Assembly: GCF_000166275.1 (NCBI RefSeq)
Contig: NZ_CM001023.1
Location: 3,413,001 to 3,477,000, forward strand
Length of the DNA: 64,000 bases
Direction of reading: 5' to 3'
DNA from: Algoriphagus machipongonensis
GTDB lineage: Bacteria > Bacteroidota > Bacteroidia > Cytophagales > Cyclobacteriaceae
Shown: in pieces, positions 44,815 to 52,935 of the stretch
Layout of the letters: each line of letters begins with the position of its first letter
Position numbering within the stretch: the stretch's first letter is position 1
Notes under the pieces: generated by a model
What the model saw: only the letters and a program-made list of their open reading frames with translations
Database searches by the model: none
Told to the model about the DNA's origin: nothing
Made by a program: the position numbers and the translations under genes

Positions 44815-45329
44815 CTAGAGTAATCATCCTCCACCCTAACGATATCTTCTTCATTGGATGGATTTTCAGGATCTGAGTGCATCCAAATTTCAGCAACAAT
44901 CCCCCAATTCTTTGTTCCTACCAATCGATGTCTTTCGCCTTTAGCCAGGGAAATTGTTTCACCAATTTTCATTAATTCTTCTGGACCTTGTTCATCGCTA
45001 TCACTTCTAACGATGGCAGATTCACCAGCAATCAATTTCCAGATTTCTGACCTTCTATAATGATATTGCCAAGACAATCTAGCCCCTGGGGCAACCAAAA
45101 GAAATTTCGGTGAAAGCTTTTGCTCTAATTGAGCTTCAGACAATTCTACTTCATCGAAAAAAGCCTCCTTAAATTTTAAAATTTGTTTTTCATCCAAAAC
45201 AAAAAAACCTCCCCAGGGACGAGTTTGGTCAATTTTTGAAATTCTAAACTCTTCCTGGTTTAAAAATTCTTCTACTTTAGAAAACACCTCTTTTTTGGAG
45301 AGATGTGGTAAAAGATCAATCGTAATCAT
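44808..45329 (-). CDS. Cupin protein, mannose-6-phosphate isomerase type II-like
   Basis: A 173-residue cytoplasmic protein. The C-terminal cupin matches the AlgA/ManC mannose-6-phosphate isomerase domain: RPWGGFF (start), KFLLVAPGARLSWQYHYRRSEIWKLIAGE, GETISLAKGERHRLVG, and the ending EEDIVRVEDDYSRK. Metal ligands expected of the fold are His in YHYRR and ERHRLVG and Glu in SEIW. It is much shorter than bifunctional ManC and lacks the nucleotidyltransferase domain. Activity on a hexose phosphate is likely but unproven. It lies head-to-head with the ROK regulator (199 bp between starts), a hint of shared sugar-related control. Confidence 0.78.
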   Translation of the reverse strand: MITIDLLPHLSKKEVFSKVEEFLNQEEFRISKIDQTRPWGGFFVLDEKQILKFKEAFFDEVELSEAQLEQKLSPKFLLVAPGARLSWQYHYRRSEIWKLIAGESAIVRSDSDEQGPEELMKIGETISLAKGERHRLVGTKNWGIVAEIWMHSDPENPSNEEDIVRVEDDYSRK

Positions 45330-45432
45330 AATTCAATTTTCTAATTAAATAATAAAGTAAATAAATAGAGTTTAATAATTCCTCATATATCAAATCTTTT
45401 AATGGGCCACAAGAATTCAATCAATTAATCTC

Positions 45433-45455
45433 TAATGCAATACGAAATTGCATTA
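45433..45455. promoter_or_regulatory. Inverted repeat upstream of ROK regulator (operator candidate)
   Basis: A perfect 9-bp inverted repeat, TAATGCAAT and ATTGCATTA, with a 5-bp spacer, 74 bp upstream of the ROK regulator ATG in the divergent cupin/ROK gap. The dyad size fits a dimeric helix-turn-helix regulator, so autoregulation by the ROK protein is plausible. Confidence 0.5.
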
Positions 45456-45478
45456 TGTTCTATTATTTTTTTAAAAAA

Positions 45479-45503
45479 GTATTTTTTGAAACATAAAAAA
45501 TAC
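45479..45503. repeat. Second inverted repeat in the ROK promoter region
   Basis: Arms GTATTTTTT and AAAAAATAC (9 bp, perfect) are separated by 7 bp, 26 bp before the ROK ATG. It is A/T-rich, so it could be a leader hairpin, an operator, or chance. Confidence 0.35.
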
Positions 45504-45528
45504 CTTAATTGAGGATTAACTTTAACCT

Positions 45529-46776
45529 ATGCACCTGATAAACCCACAAGCAGTAATTGATAAAATGGACGGAGTCGTCGAAATCAAGAGCTACTTAAAC
45601 AAAATTAAAATCATTAAAAACTTGTACCTGAAGGGTGCAAATACCGCAAGCGAAATTTGTTCTGAAGTTGGAATATCACTCCCAACAGTGAATGCGCTCT
45701 TAGGCGATTTGATGAATTCCGGAGAAGTGATCAAACATGGACGCGCTGAGTCTCAAGGCGGTAGAAAACCTGACTTGTATAGATTGGCTGAAGATGCGTT
45801 TTATGTTTTGTCAGTAGATCTATCAAGATTTCAGGTAAATCTGGCGCTTTATTCCTGTAATCAATCACTAGCAGCTTCCAAGGAAAGTCACAAAATCACC
45901 TTAAATAACGAAAAGGAAACCTTTGATAAGCTTTGCGATATCATTGATGAATACCTAGTCAAAACGGGTATTCCTTCGGAAAAAATCATTGCCATTGGAT
46001 TTTCAATGCCAGGATTACTAGACTCAATTGGCGGTGTGAACTACACCTATTTGAAATTTGGTAAAAAATCTTTGCTTGAAAACCTGGAAGAAAGATTTTC
46101 CAAAAAGATATTTCTAGAGAATGATGCGCGGGCAATGACCTTAGCCGAATTTAAATTTGGCTCAGAACACTCACATAAAAACGTTTTGGGAATATTTGTA
46201 GGTTGGGGGATTGGCCTTGGGATCATCATAGATGGCAAAATCTATCAAGGTGCTTCTGGTTTCGCTGGAGAATTTTCTCATTCCCCTATTTTCGAATCTA
46301 GAGATGTTACTTGTACCTGCGGAAAAAAAGGATGTTTGGAATCAGTAGCTTCAGGCACTGCCATCGTCAAAATGGCTGAAGAAGCCATTAAGCTTGATCC
46401 AGATAGCATTTTAGCGCGAATGGTAAGAGATCACCAAGGTGAATTAGAACCTGCATTAGTGGTAGAAGCTGCTTTAGCTGGAGACCAACGTGCGATCACC
46501 ATATTATCTGAGGCAGGCTTGGACCTAGGTAGAGGTATTTCTATCTTAATACAGCTATTAAACCCTGAATTAATTATCATTGGAGGTTCTGTGGCAGAAG
46601 CAAATCAATACTTAATTACCCCTATTCAGCAAGCCCTAAACATCTATAGCATGGCCAAATCCAGAGAAAAATCTCAATTGGCTCTCTATCAGTTGGGTGA
46701 AGATGTCGGACTATTGGGAGGCGTTGCGGTTGTCAATGAAAAGTTATTCGAAGACCTCATAAACAGGCTGAGTTAA
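45529..46776 (+). CDS. ROK family transcriptional regulator (NagC/XylR type)
   Basis: A 415-residue repressor-like protein. An N-terminal winged helix-turn-helix (about 25-80; TASEICSEVGISLPTVNALLGDLMNSGEV) precedes a ROK domain (about 90-410). ROK landmarks are VDLSRFQVNLAL, GFSMPGLLD, the ENDARAM sugar-binding segment, WGIGLGIIIDG, EFSH and the zinc site CTCGKKGC (C262, C264, C269 with H251). NagC/XylR-type proteins sense sugars or sugar phosphates. As the first gene of the + unit with downstream FG-GAP, haloperoxidase and sulfatase genes, and with a ROK kinase in the facing operon, it is the likely regulator of the locus. Confidence 0.92.
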   Translation: MHLINPQAVIDKMDGVVEIKSYLNKIKIIKNLYLKGANTASEICSEVGISLPTVNALLGDLMNSGEVIKHGRAESQGGRKPDLYRLAEDAFYVLSVDLSRFQVNLALYSCNQSLAASKESHKITLNNEKETFDKLCDIIDEYLVKTGIPSEKIIAIGFSMPGLLDSIGGVNYTYLKFGKKSLLENLEERFSKKIFLENDARAMTLAEFKFGSEHSHKNVLGIFVGWGIGLGIIIDGKIYQGASGFAGEFSHSPIFESRDVTCTCGKKGCLESVASGTAIVKMAEEAIKLDPDSILARMVRDHQGELEPALVVEAALAGDQRAITILSEAGLDLGRGISILIQLLNPELIIIGGSVAEANQYLITPIQQALNIYSMAKSREKSQLALYQLGEDVGLLGGVAVVNEKLFEDLINRLS

Positions 46777-46793
46777 TACTAGCCCAATACACC

Positions 46794-49700
46794 ATGTATT
46801 TTCCTGACTTCTGCAGTAAATTTTCACTGCTAATTGGATCATTATTTATTCTATCACTTGGGAATGAGTCCCTTGCTCAAGAGAATTCTACCCATTTTGA
46901 AAAATTATCCAATAGAAAGACCGGAATCACATTCAAAAACCAATTAAAAGAGGACGAGAAAAATAACATACTACGCTATGAATATTTTTACAATGGCGGA
47001 GGTGTTGCCATTGGGGATTTAGATAATGATGGCTTGAAGGATATATTTTTCACAGGCAATATGTCCTCCAATAAACTCTATAAGAATCTTGGAAACTGGA
47101 AGTTTGAAGATTTAACCAAAGATTCTGGAATCGGAGGAAAAGATGTCTGGACCACTGGAGTCAGCATGGCAGATGTGAATGGAGATGGCCTATTGGATAT
47201 TTATGTTTGCTACTCTGGCAAAGGAATCCCATCCGAAAGAGGGAATGAGCTATGGGTCAATCAAGGAAATTTTGAATTTAAGGAAGCAGCAGAATCTTAT
47301 GGAATTGCTGACAAATCAAATAGTACGCAAGCCCTGTTCTTTGATTTTGATAGAGATGGGGATTTAGATCTTTACCTTCTAAATCACAACATAGAAGTCA
47401 TTAATGAACTTGAGTTTAGCGAGGTCAAAGACATCAGACACCCTTATGCTGGAGATAAACTCTATCGAAATGACAATGGAAAATTTATTGATGTCAGCGA
47501 TCAATCTGGAATCAAAGGGACAGCACTAGGGTTTGGACTTGCTGTAGTTTCCTCGGACATCAACCAGGATGGCTGGCCAGACCTTCTGGTCACCAATGAT
47601 TACATAGAGCCAGATTACCTCTACATCAATAATGGAGACGGAACTTTTTCCGATCAAATGAAAGAATACTTTCAGCACATTTCCCATTTTTCTATGGGGG
47701 CAGACATTTCTGATATTAACAATGATGGAAAACTGGACATCTATACGCTGGACATGCTTCCTGAGGACAATGAGAGGCAAAAACTTCTTTATGGCCCTGA
47801 AAATTATGAGCAATATGCATTGATGATCCAACAAGGTTTCCATCATCAGAATATGCGAAACATGCTCCAACTAAATCAAGGGGAAGGCAATTTTTCAGAA
47901 ATAGGACAGCTTTCTAATATCTCTAATAGTGACTGGAGTTGGTCAGCTTTGTTTTTGGATGCCACCAATAGCGGGAACAAGGATTTGTTTATCACTAATG
48001 GCTATTACAGAGATTATACAAATAGAGATTTTCTGAAGTATAAAGGTGATTATTATTTCAAACAAGCAATTGCAAATGAGAAAGCTGACACGCTTCATTT
48101 AGTCACTAGCATGACCTCCACTCCTATTCATAACTACATTTTTGAAAATGAAGGAGATTTAACTTTTTCAGATCGCACAATGGACTGGGGTTTTGAGGAG
48201 AAGGGATTTTCAAGTGGCGCCTCATATGCTGATTTAGACAATGACGGGGACTTAGATTTGATAGTCAATAATCTGAATGAATTTGCTTCGATTTATGAAA
48301 ATAAGACTGAATCAAGCCATTGGATACAATTGCTATTAAATTCACCTTCAAAAAATAAATTTGGTATTGGAGCGACAGTGGACTTATACTCAGGGGAAAA
48401 AACACAGACCATTGAAGTTCAAACTGTACGTGGTTTTCAATCCTCTGTCAGTCCTAGGCAACATTTTGGATTAGGTGCTTCTGAGAAAATAGACTCACTT
48501 GTTGTCACGTGGCCTGATGGTTCAATCCAAAAATTACATGACCTTGCCAGCAACCAATTGTTGGTTTTGAATCAGGAAGACAGTAACCCATCCAATCCAA
48601 CTCAAAGAATAACAAGTCAATTATTAACCCCGATTCCAACGGTTCCAGACTATACACCAAACCCTAACACGTTTAATGATTTTAAGAGGCAGCCATTAAT
48701 GCTAACCATGGCTAGTAGTATAGACCCAGTACTTTCTCAGGGAGACTTAAATGGGGATGGAATACAAGAATTATTTGTAGGCGGTTCAAAGGGGAAGGCA
48801 GGAGAAATTTTCTCAATGTTAAATGGACAATGGCAAAAATTCTCTGGCTATACCCCAGACAATGGACATACAGATGCTGTTGCTATTTTTAAAGATTTTA
48901 ATGGAGACGAATTTCAAGATCTGTTTGTTGGAAGTGGTGGTTACCATGATTACATAGGATCCGATGAGGCTTTGTTAGATAGGCTATATCTAAATGATGG
49001 TAATGGAAAATTAATCCTTCAAACCAATTTCCCAGATTACAAGTTTAGCACCGGAACGGCTCAAGCAATAGATATCAATGGAGATGGTGCAATGGATTTA
49101 TTTGTTGGAGCCAAACTAATTCCTGGTAGATACCCGATCATTCAGGAAAGTAAGATTCTCATCAATGATGGGGAAGGAAATTTCATCGAAGATTCGAGAT
49201 TCACTCTTCCAAACAATGGGAAAATTGGCATGGTCACTTCTTCAGAGAAAATGGATTTAGATGGAGATGGAAATATGGACCTGATCTTAAGTGGGGAGTT
49301 TATGCCTTTGACTGCTTTGGTAAATAACGGGGCTGGTTTTGAAGATCAAACACCTAAATATTTTTCCGCAAACCTTTCCGGATGGTGGGGCAGCTTGGTT
49401 AAAGCAGATATTGACAATGATGGAGACTTAGATTTAATTGCCGGGAATTTTGGTCTTAACTCCCAGTTTGAAGCCTCTGAAAACAAACTTCTAAGACTTT
49501 ATGCAGATGACTTTGATCAGAATGGGTCTGTAGACCCGATTTTAGAGTGTTTTGTAGAAGACAAGATGTATCCATTCCCAAGCAGAGATGAACTATTGAT
49601 GCAAATGGTAGGAATGAGAAGTAGGTTTACAGACTATGCTTCCTATTCCAAAGCAACTATGGAGGACCTTTTCACACGTCAAGAGCTAGAAAAAGCTCAA

Positions 49701-50081
49701 ATTCTTGAAGCCAATACTTTAGAGTCTTATTACTTAGAAAACAGAGATGGTCAATTTATAGCCAAACCACTCCCCAAAATAGCTCAGTCATTTCCGGTAT
49801 ACAGCATACTTCCTATTGATTTAAATTCTGATGGAAACCTGGACTTAATATTAGGAGGAAATCAAACAGCCATTCGAATCCGTATTGGTAATATAGATGC
49901 AGGAATGGGATTAGTTTTACTAGGAGATGGAAAAGGAAATTTCGAATCGGTTTCTCCTTCCAAATCTGGGTTATCGATCAAAGGAGATATCAAATCCATA
50001 GTACCTATCACCTATGAAGGAAAGACAGATATTCTATTTGGCATCAATCAAAAAGCTCTTAAAATCTTTGAAGTAAAATGA
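46794..50081 (+). CDS. Secreted FG-GAP/VCBS repeat protein with ASPIC/UnbV domain
   Basis: A 1095-residue exported protein with signal peptide ending SLAQ. Many FG-GAP/VCBS repeats with calcium-binding-like loops are visible, e.g. GDLDNDGLKDIFFTG, ADVNGDGLLDIYVC, SDINQDGWPDLLVTNDY, IDINGDGAMDLFVGAK and LDGDGNMDLILSG, forming probably two beta-propellers. Between them (about 500-590) sits an ASPIC/UnbV domain: FGIGATVDLYSG, RGFQSSVSPRQHFGLGASEKIDSLVVTWPDG. The architecture resembles CRTAC1-like proteins. Role: extracellular or outer-membrane binding scaffold; activity unknown. 17 bp after the ROK gene, and overlapping the haloperoxidase start by 4 bp (ATGA). Confidence 0.9.
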   Translation: MYFPDFCSKFSLLIGSLFILSLGNESLAQENSTHFEKLSNRKTGITFKNQLKEDEKNNILRYEYFYNGGGVAIGDLDNDGLKDIFFTGNMSSNKLYKNLGNWKFEDLTKDSGIGGKDVWTTGVSMADVNGDGLLDIYVCYSGKGIPSERGNELWVNQGNFEFKEAAESYGIADKSNSTQALFFDFDRDGDLDLYLLNHNIEVINELEFSEVKDIRHPYAGDKLYRNDNGKFIDVSDQSGIKGTALGFGLAVVSSDINQDGWPDLLVTNDYIEPDYLYINNGDGTFSDQMKEYFQHISHFSMGADISDINNDGKLDIYTLDMLPEDNERQKLLYGPENYEQYALMIQQGFHHQNMRNMLQLNQGEGNFSEIGQLSNISNSDWSWSALFLDATNSGNKDLFITNGYYRDYTNRDFLKYKGDYYFKQAIANEKADTLHLVTSMTSTPIHNYIFENEGDLTFSDRTMDWGFEEKGFSSGASYADLDNDGDLDLIVNNLNEFASIYENKTESSHWIQLLLNSPSKNKFGIGATVDLYSGEKTQTIEVQTVRGFQSSVSPRQHFGLGASEKIDSLVVTWPDGSIQKLHDLASNQLLVLNQEDSNPSNPTQRITSQLLTPIPTVPDYTPNPNTFNDFKRQPLMLTMASSIDPVLSQGDLNGDGIQELFVGGSKGKAGEIFSMLNGQWQKFSGYTPDNGHTDAVAIFKDFNGDEFQDLFVGSGGYHDYIGSDEALLDRLYLNDGNGKLILQTNFPDYKFSTGTAQAIDINGDGAMDLFVGAKLIPGRYPIIQESKILINDGEGNFIEDSRFTLPNNGKIGMVTSSEKMDLDGDGNMDLILSGEFMPLTALVNNGAGFEDQTPKYFSANLSGWWGSLVKADIDNDGDLDLIAGNFGLNSQFEASENKLLRLYADDFDQNGSVDPILECFVEDKMYPFPSRDELLMQMVGMRSRFTDYASYSKATMEDLFTRQELEKAQILEANTLESYYLENRDGQFIAKPLPKIAQSFPVYSILPIDLNSDGNLDLILGGNQTAIRIRIGNIDAGMGLVLLGDGKGNFESVSPSKSGLSIKGDIKSIVPITYEGKTDILFGINQKALKIFEVK

Positions 50082-51412
50082 GGCAACCCTTCCAAAAAGC
50101 TTTCTTTTTAACAGGCCTATTTATTAGCATAGGATTACTGGGGTTTGCTAATCCAAAACCTGTTAATTGGCCTAAAATCTATGCGGAAAAGCACTTTCAT
50201 TTGACTGAAGTAATGGTTACAGATGTAGCCAGTCCTCCTGTAGCGGCAAGAATTTATGCTTACTCTAACCTTGCATCCTATCTTCTAATCCAAAACCAAG
50301 GAATTGAGTTTAATCATGGCCCTCTATTAGAGAAAACCTACCTAAACGGACATTCTTGGGACATTCCAAATGTCAAATTGAGTTCTCCGGAATTTGCAGG
50401 AATATTAGCTATGCTAAAAGTAGGACAAGCAATAATGCCCTCTGGGTATTTGCTTGAAGAAAAGCAAGAGGAATGGATTAAAAGTGCTCTTAAGCTTAAA
50501 ATAGTTTCTAAAAAAGAACTTCAAAAACATCTAGATCAGGCAACATCTGTTGCAAAAGCTGTCATAGATGTAGCCAAAAAAGATGGATACATGCAATTAT
50601 CCACACTCACTCGATACACTCCTCAAAAAGGTGAAGGTTTCTGGTACCCAACTCCCCCAGCCTACATTGAAGCTGTAGAGCCGGAGTGGGAAACTATCAA
50701 ACCTTTCTTTATAGGCAAATTGGAGGACTTCGCTCCTGCCCCCATGGCTCCTTTTGACATGTCAGAAGGAAGTTCCTTTCATGGGCAATTAATGGAAGTG
50801 TATAATACCGTCAATGAGTTAAATGATGAAAGGACATTAATTGCCAACTTTTGGGATTGCAATCCTTTTAAAGTAGAATTCTCAGGCCATATGGCTATTG
50901 GGGTAAAAAAAATATCACCGGGGGGGCATTGGATGGGCATCACTGGGATCGCGGCTGAATCCGAAAACCTTTCCTTTTCGGAAACCACCTATATACATGC
51001 CTTGGTTGGAATGTCTCTGCATGATGCTTTTATCTCCTGTTGGAAAGCTAAATATGATACAGACCGGATTAGACCGGAGACAGTGATCAACCAAAAAATT
51101 GATCAACGCTGGAGACCTATTTTACAAACCCCACCTTTCCCAGAATACACTTCAGGTCATTCAGTGATAAGCAGGGCTTCAGCGGTAGTTTTAACTGGAT
51201 ACTTTGGAGACAATTTTGAGTTTATTGATAGCTCGGAAACCTATTTTGGACTTCCGGAAAGACCCTTCAAATCCTTTCTTTTAGCTTCTGAAGAGGCCGC
51301 TATATCTCGTTTATATGGAGGTATTCACTTTAGAGATGCCATTGAGGAAGGTGTAAAGCAAGGAGAGAAAATAGGTGATATGATTTGGGCATCAGTAAAA
51401 GACAAACCTTAA
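50078..51412 (+). CDS. Vanadium-dependent haloperoxidase-like PAP2 protein
   Basis: A 444-residue exported protein (signal peptide about 1-24). The helical-bundle PAP2 superfamily site is intact: KxxxxxxRP at K325-R332-P333 (KYDTDRIRP), SGH at 359-361 (PEYTSGHS) and SRxxxxxHxxxD at S410-R411-H417-D420 (SRLYGGIHFRD). These residues bind vanadate in haloperoxidases and phosphate in acid phosphatases. The length and the segment GHWMGITGIAA resemble the haloperoxidase-annotated branch rather than small PAP2 phosphatases. The histidine that supports halide oxidation cannot be assigned by eye, so phosphatase activity remains possible. Start overlaps the FG-GAP stop (ATGA). Confidence 0.82.
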   Translation: MRQPFQKAFFLTGLFISIGLLGFANPKPVNWPKIYAEKHFHLTEVMVTDVASPPVAARIYAYSNLASYLLIQNQGIEFNHGPLLEKTYLNGHSWDIPNVKLSSPEFAGILAMLKVGQAIMPSGYLLEEKQEEWIKSALKLKIVSKKELQKHLDQATSVAKAVIDVAKKDGYMQLSTLTRYTPQKGEGFWYPTPPAYIEAVEPEWETIKPFFIGKLEDFAPAPMAPFDMSEGSSFHGQLMEVYNTVNELNDERTLIANFWDCNPFKVEFSGHMAIGVKKISPGGHWMGITGIAAESENLSFSETTYIHALVGMSLHDAFISCWKAKYDTDRIRPETVINQKIDQRWRPILQTPPFPEYTSGHSVISRASAVVLTGYFGDNFEFIDSSETYFGLPERPFKSFLLASEEAAISRLYGGIHFRDAIEEGVKQGEKIGDMIWASVKDKP

Positions 51413-51438
51413 CTCGGATAAAGAAATAATTACACGTC

Positions 51439-52884
51439 ATGAGATTTTCACATACCATTTACTTATTCACCGGTATTATACTGTCTTCCCTTTTTTCATC
51501 CTGTCAAAACAAGGAAGTTGAGTCGACTGAAACAGAAATACCATCTAAACCTAATATCGTCCTGATATTCGCTGATGATATGGGATATGGTGATTTAGGT
51601 GTCTATGGAGCCACCCAATGGGAGACTCCAAATCTTGATAAAATGGCATCTGATGGTGTAAGATTCACTCAATTTTATGTTCCTCATGCGGTTTGTTCAG
51701 CTTCCAGAGCAGCCTTATTGACGGGGACCTATGCGAATAGACTTGAGATTTTTGGAGCTTTGGATCACTCTGCTAAGCATGGATTAAACCCAGAAGAAAC
51801 AACCATTGCTGAAATGCTTAAAGCCAATGGATATGCCACTGGGATCGTAGGAAAATGGCATTTGGGACACCAAGCACCTTTTCTTCCCACCGAACAAGGG
51901 TTTGACTCCTACTATGGACTTCCCTATTCGAATGATATGTGGCCCCATCACCCAGAGGTGAAAGGATACTACCCTCCTCTTCCATTATATGAGAATACAG
52001 CTGTTATAGATACTTTGGATGATCAAAGTATGTTGACTACTAATTACACTGAAAAGGCTTTAGAGTTCATTGAAAATAGCAAGGATAAGCCATTCTTCTT
52101 ATACCTAGCACACAGCATGACTCATGTACCTCTTTACGTTTCAGATAAGTTTAAAGGAAAATCCGAGCATGGTCTTTACGGAGATGTAATGATGGAAGTG
52201 GATTGGTCTGTGGGTCAGGTTAGAAATAAATTAGATGAGCTTGGACTCGCTGAAAACACTATTGTGATATTCACCTCAGATAATGGACCTTGGCTTTCTT
52301 ATGGTGGTCATGCAGGCTTGACAGGAGGACTTAAAGAAGGTAAAGGTACTTCATGGGATGGTGGCATTAGGGAACCAGGAATTTTTGTTTGGCCAGATCA
52401 TTTTCCCGCAGGAAAAGTAGAAACACAAGCTGCCATGACTATTGATATCCTACCAACCCTTGCAGAAATCACAGGTTCTAAGCTCCCTGAATTGCCAATC
52501 GATGGGAGAAGTATTTTACCTATGCTTGAAGGCAAAGAGATGGACCCTAAGCCTTACTTTGCTTATTATAATCGAAATGAATTGCAGGCTGTAATTTTTG
52601 GTAATTGGAAGATGGTTCTTCCACATTCTTATAGAAGCATTCCAGAGGGAACAGAAATGCGAAATGATGGTATTCCTGTAAAATACCATATGCTGAATCT
52701 GGAAAAGGCAGAACTTTTCGATTTATCTGTTGACCCAAATGAGACTAAGGATCTATCAGCGAGTAATCCTGAAATTGTAGCCAAATTAAGCCAATTTGCA
52801 GATGAAGCCAGAGCTGATATGGGTGATGCTCTAACAGATTCCGAAGGAACAGGATTAAGAAAACATGGAAGATTAGAGGAATAA
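51439..52884 (+). CDS. Sulfatase lipoprotein (S1 family)
   Basis: A 481-residue arylsulfatase-fold enzyme. Lipoprotein signal peptide with lipobox LFSSC (Cys22). The metal site begins NIVLIFADDMGYGDLG (D46, D47). The active-site motif CSASR (86-90) is the C-x-A/P-x-R type, so Cys86 must be converted to formylglycine by an anaerobic-type or FGE maturase encoded elsewhere. Further landmarks: TGIVGKWHLG, FTSDNGPW and GGIREPGIFVWP. It removes sulfate esters, probably from glycans, at the cell envelope. Last gene of the + unit, followed by a terminator. The specific S1 subfamily is not assigned. Confidence 0.94.
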   Translation: MRFSHTIYLFTGIILSSLFSSCQNKEVESTETEIPSKPNIVLIFADDMGYGDLGVYGATQWETPNLDKMASDGVRFTQFYVPHAVCSASRAALLTGTYANRLEIFGALDHSAKHGLNPEETTIAEMLKANGYATGIVGKWHLGHQAPFLPTEQGFDSYYGLPYSNDMWPHHPEVKGYYPPLPLYENTAVIDTLDDQSMLTTNYTEKALEFIENSKDKPFFLYLAHSMTHVPLYVSDKFKGKSEHGLYGDVMMEVDWSVGQVRNKLDELGLAENTIVIFTSDNGPWLSYGGHAGLTGGLKEGKGTSWDGGIREPGIFVWPDHFPAGKVETQAAMTIDILPTLAEITGSKLPELPIDGRSILPMLEGKEMDPKPYFAYYNRNELQAVIFGNWKMVLPHSYRSIPEGTEMRNDGIPVKYHMLNLEKAELFDLSVDPNETKDLSASNPEIVAKLSQFADEARADMGDALTDSEGTGLRKHGRLEE

Positions 52885-52894
52885 AAATAGAGGG

Positions 52895-52927
52895 TAGGCT
52901 CTTTTGAAAAAAGAGCCTATTCTTTTA
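52895..52927 (+). terminator. Terminator at the junction of the two facing operons
   Basis: A 10-bp stem (taggctcttt with aaagagccta), 5-nt loop, then TTCTTTT on the + strand. It lies between the sulfatase and the convergent FAD oxidoreductase. Confidence 0.85.
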
Positions 52928-52935
52928 CTCTAAAT

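Noticed and set aside
50078..51412. Plain PAP2 lipid phosphatase
   Set aside because: It lacks the multiple membrane helices of lipid phosphatases and has the length of the haloperoxidase-annotated branch; acid phosphatase activity is still not excluded.
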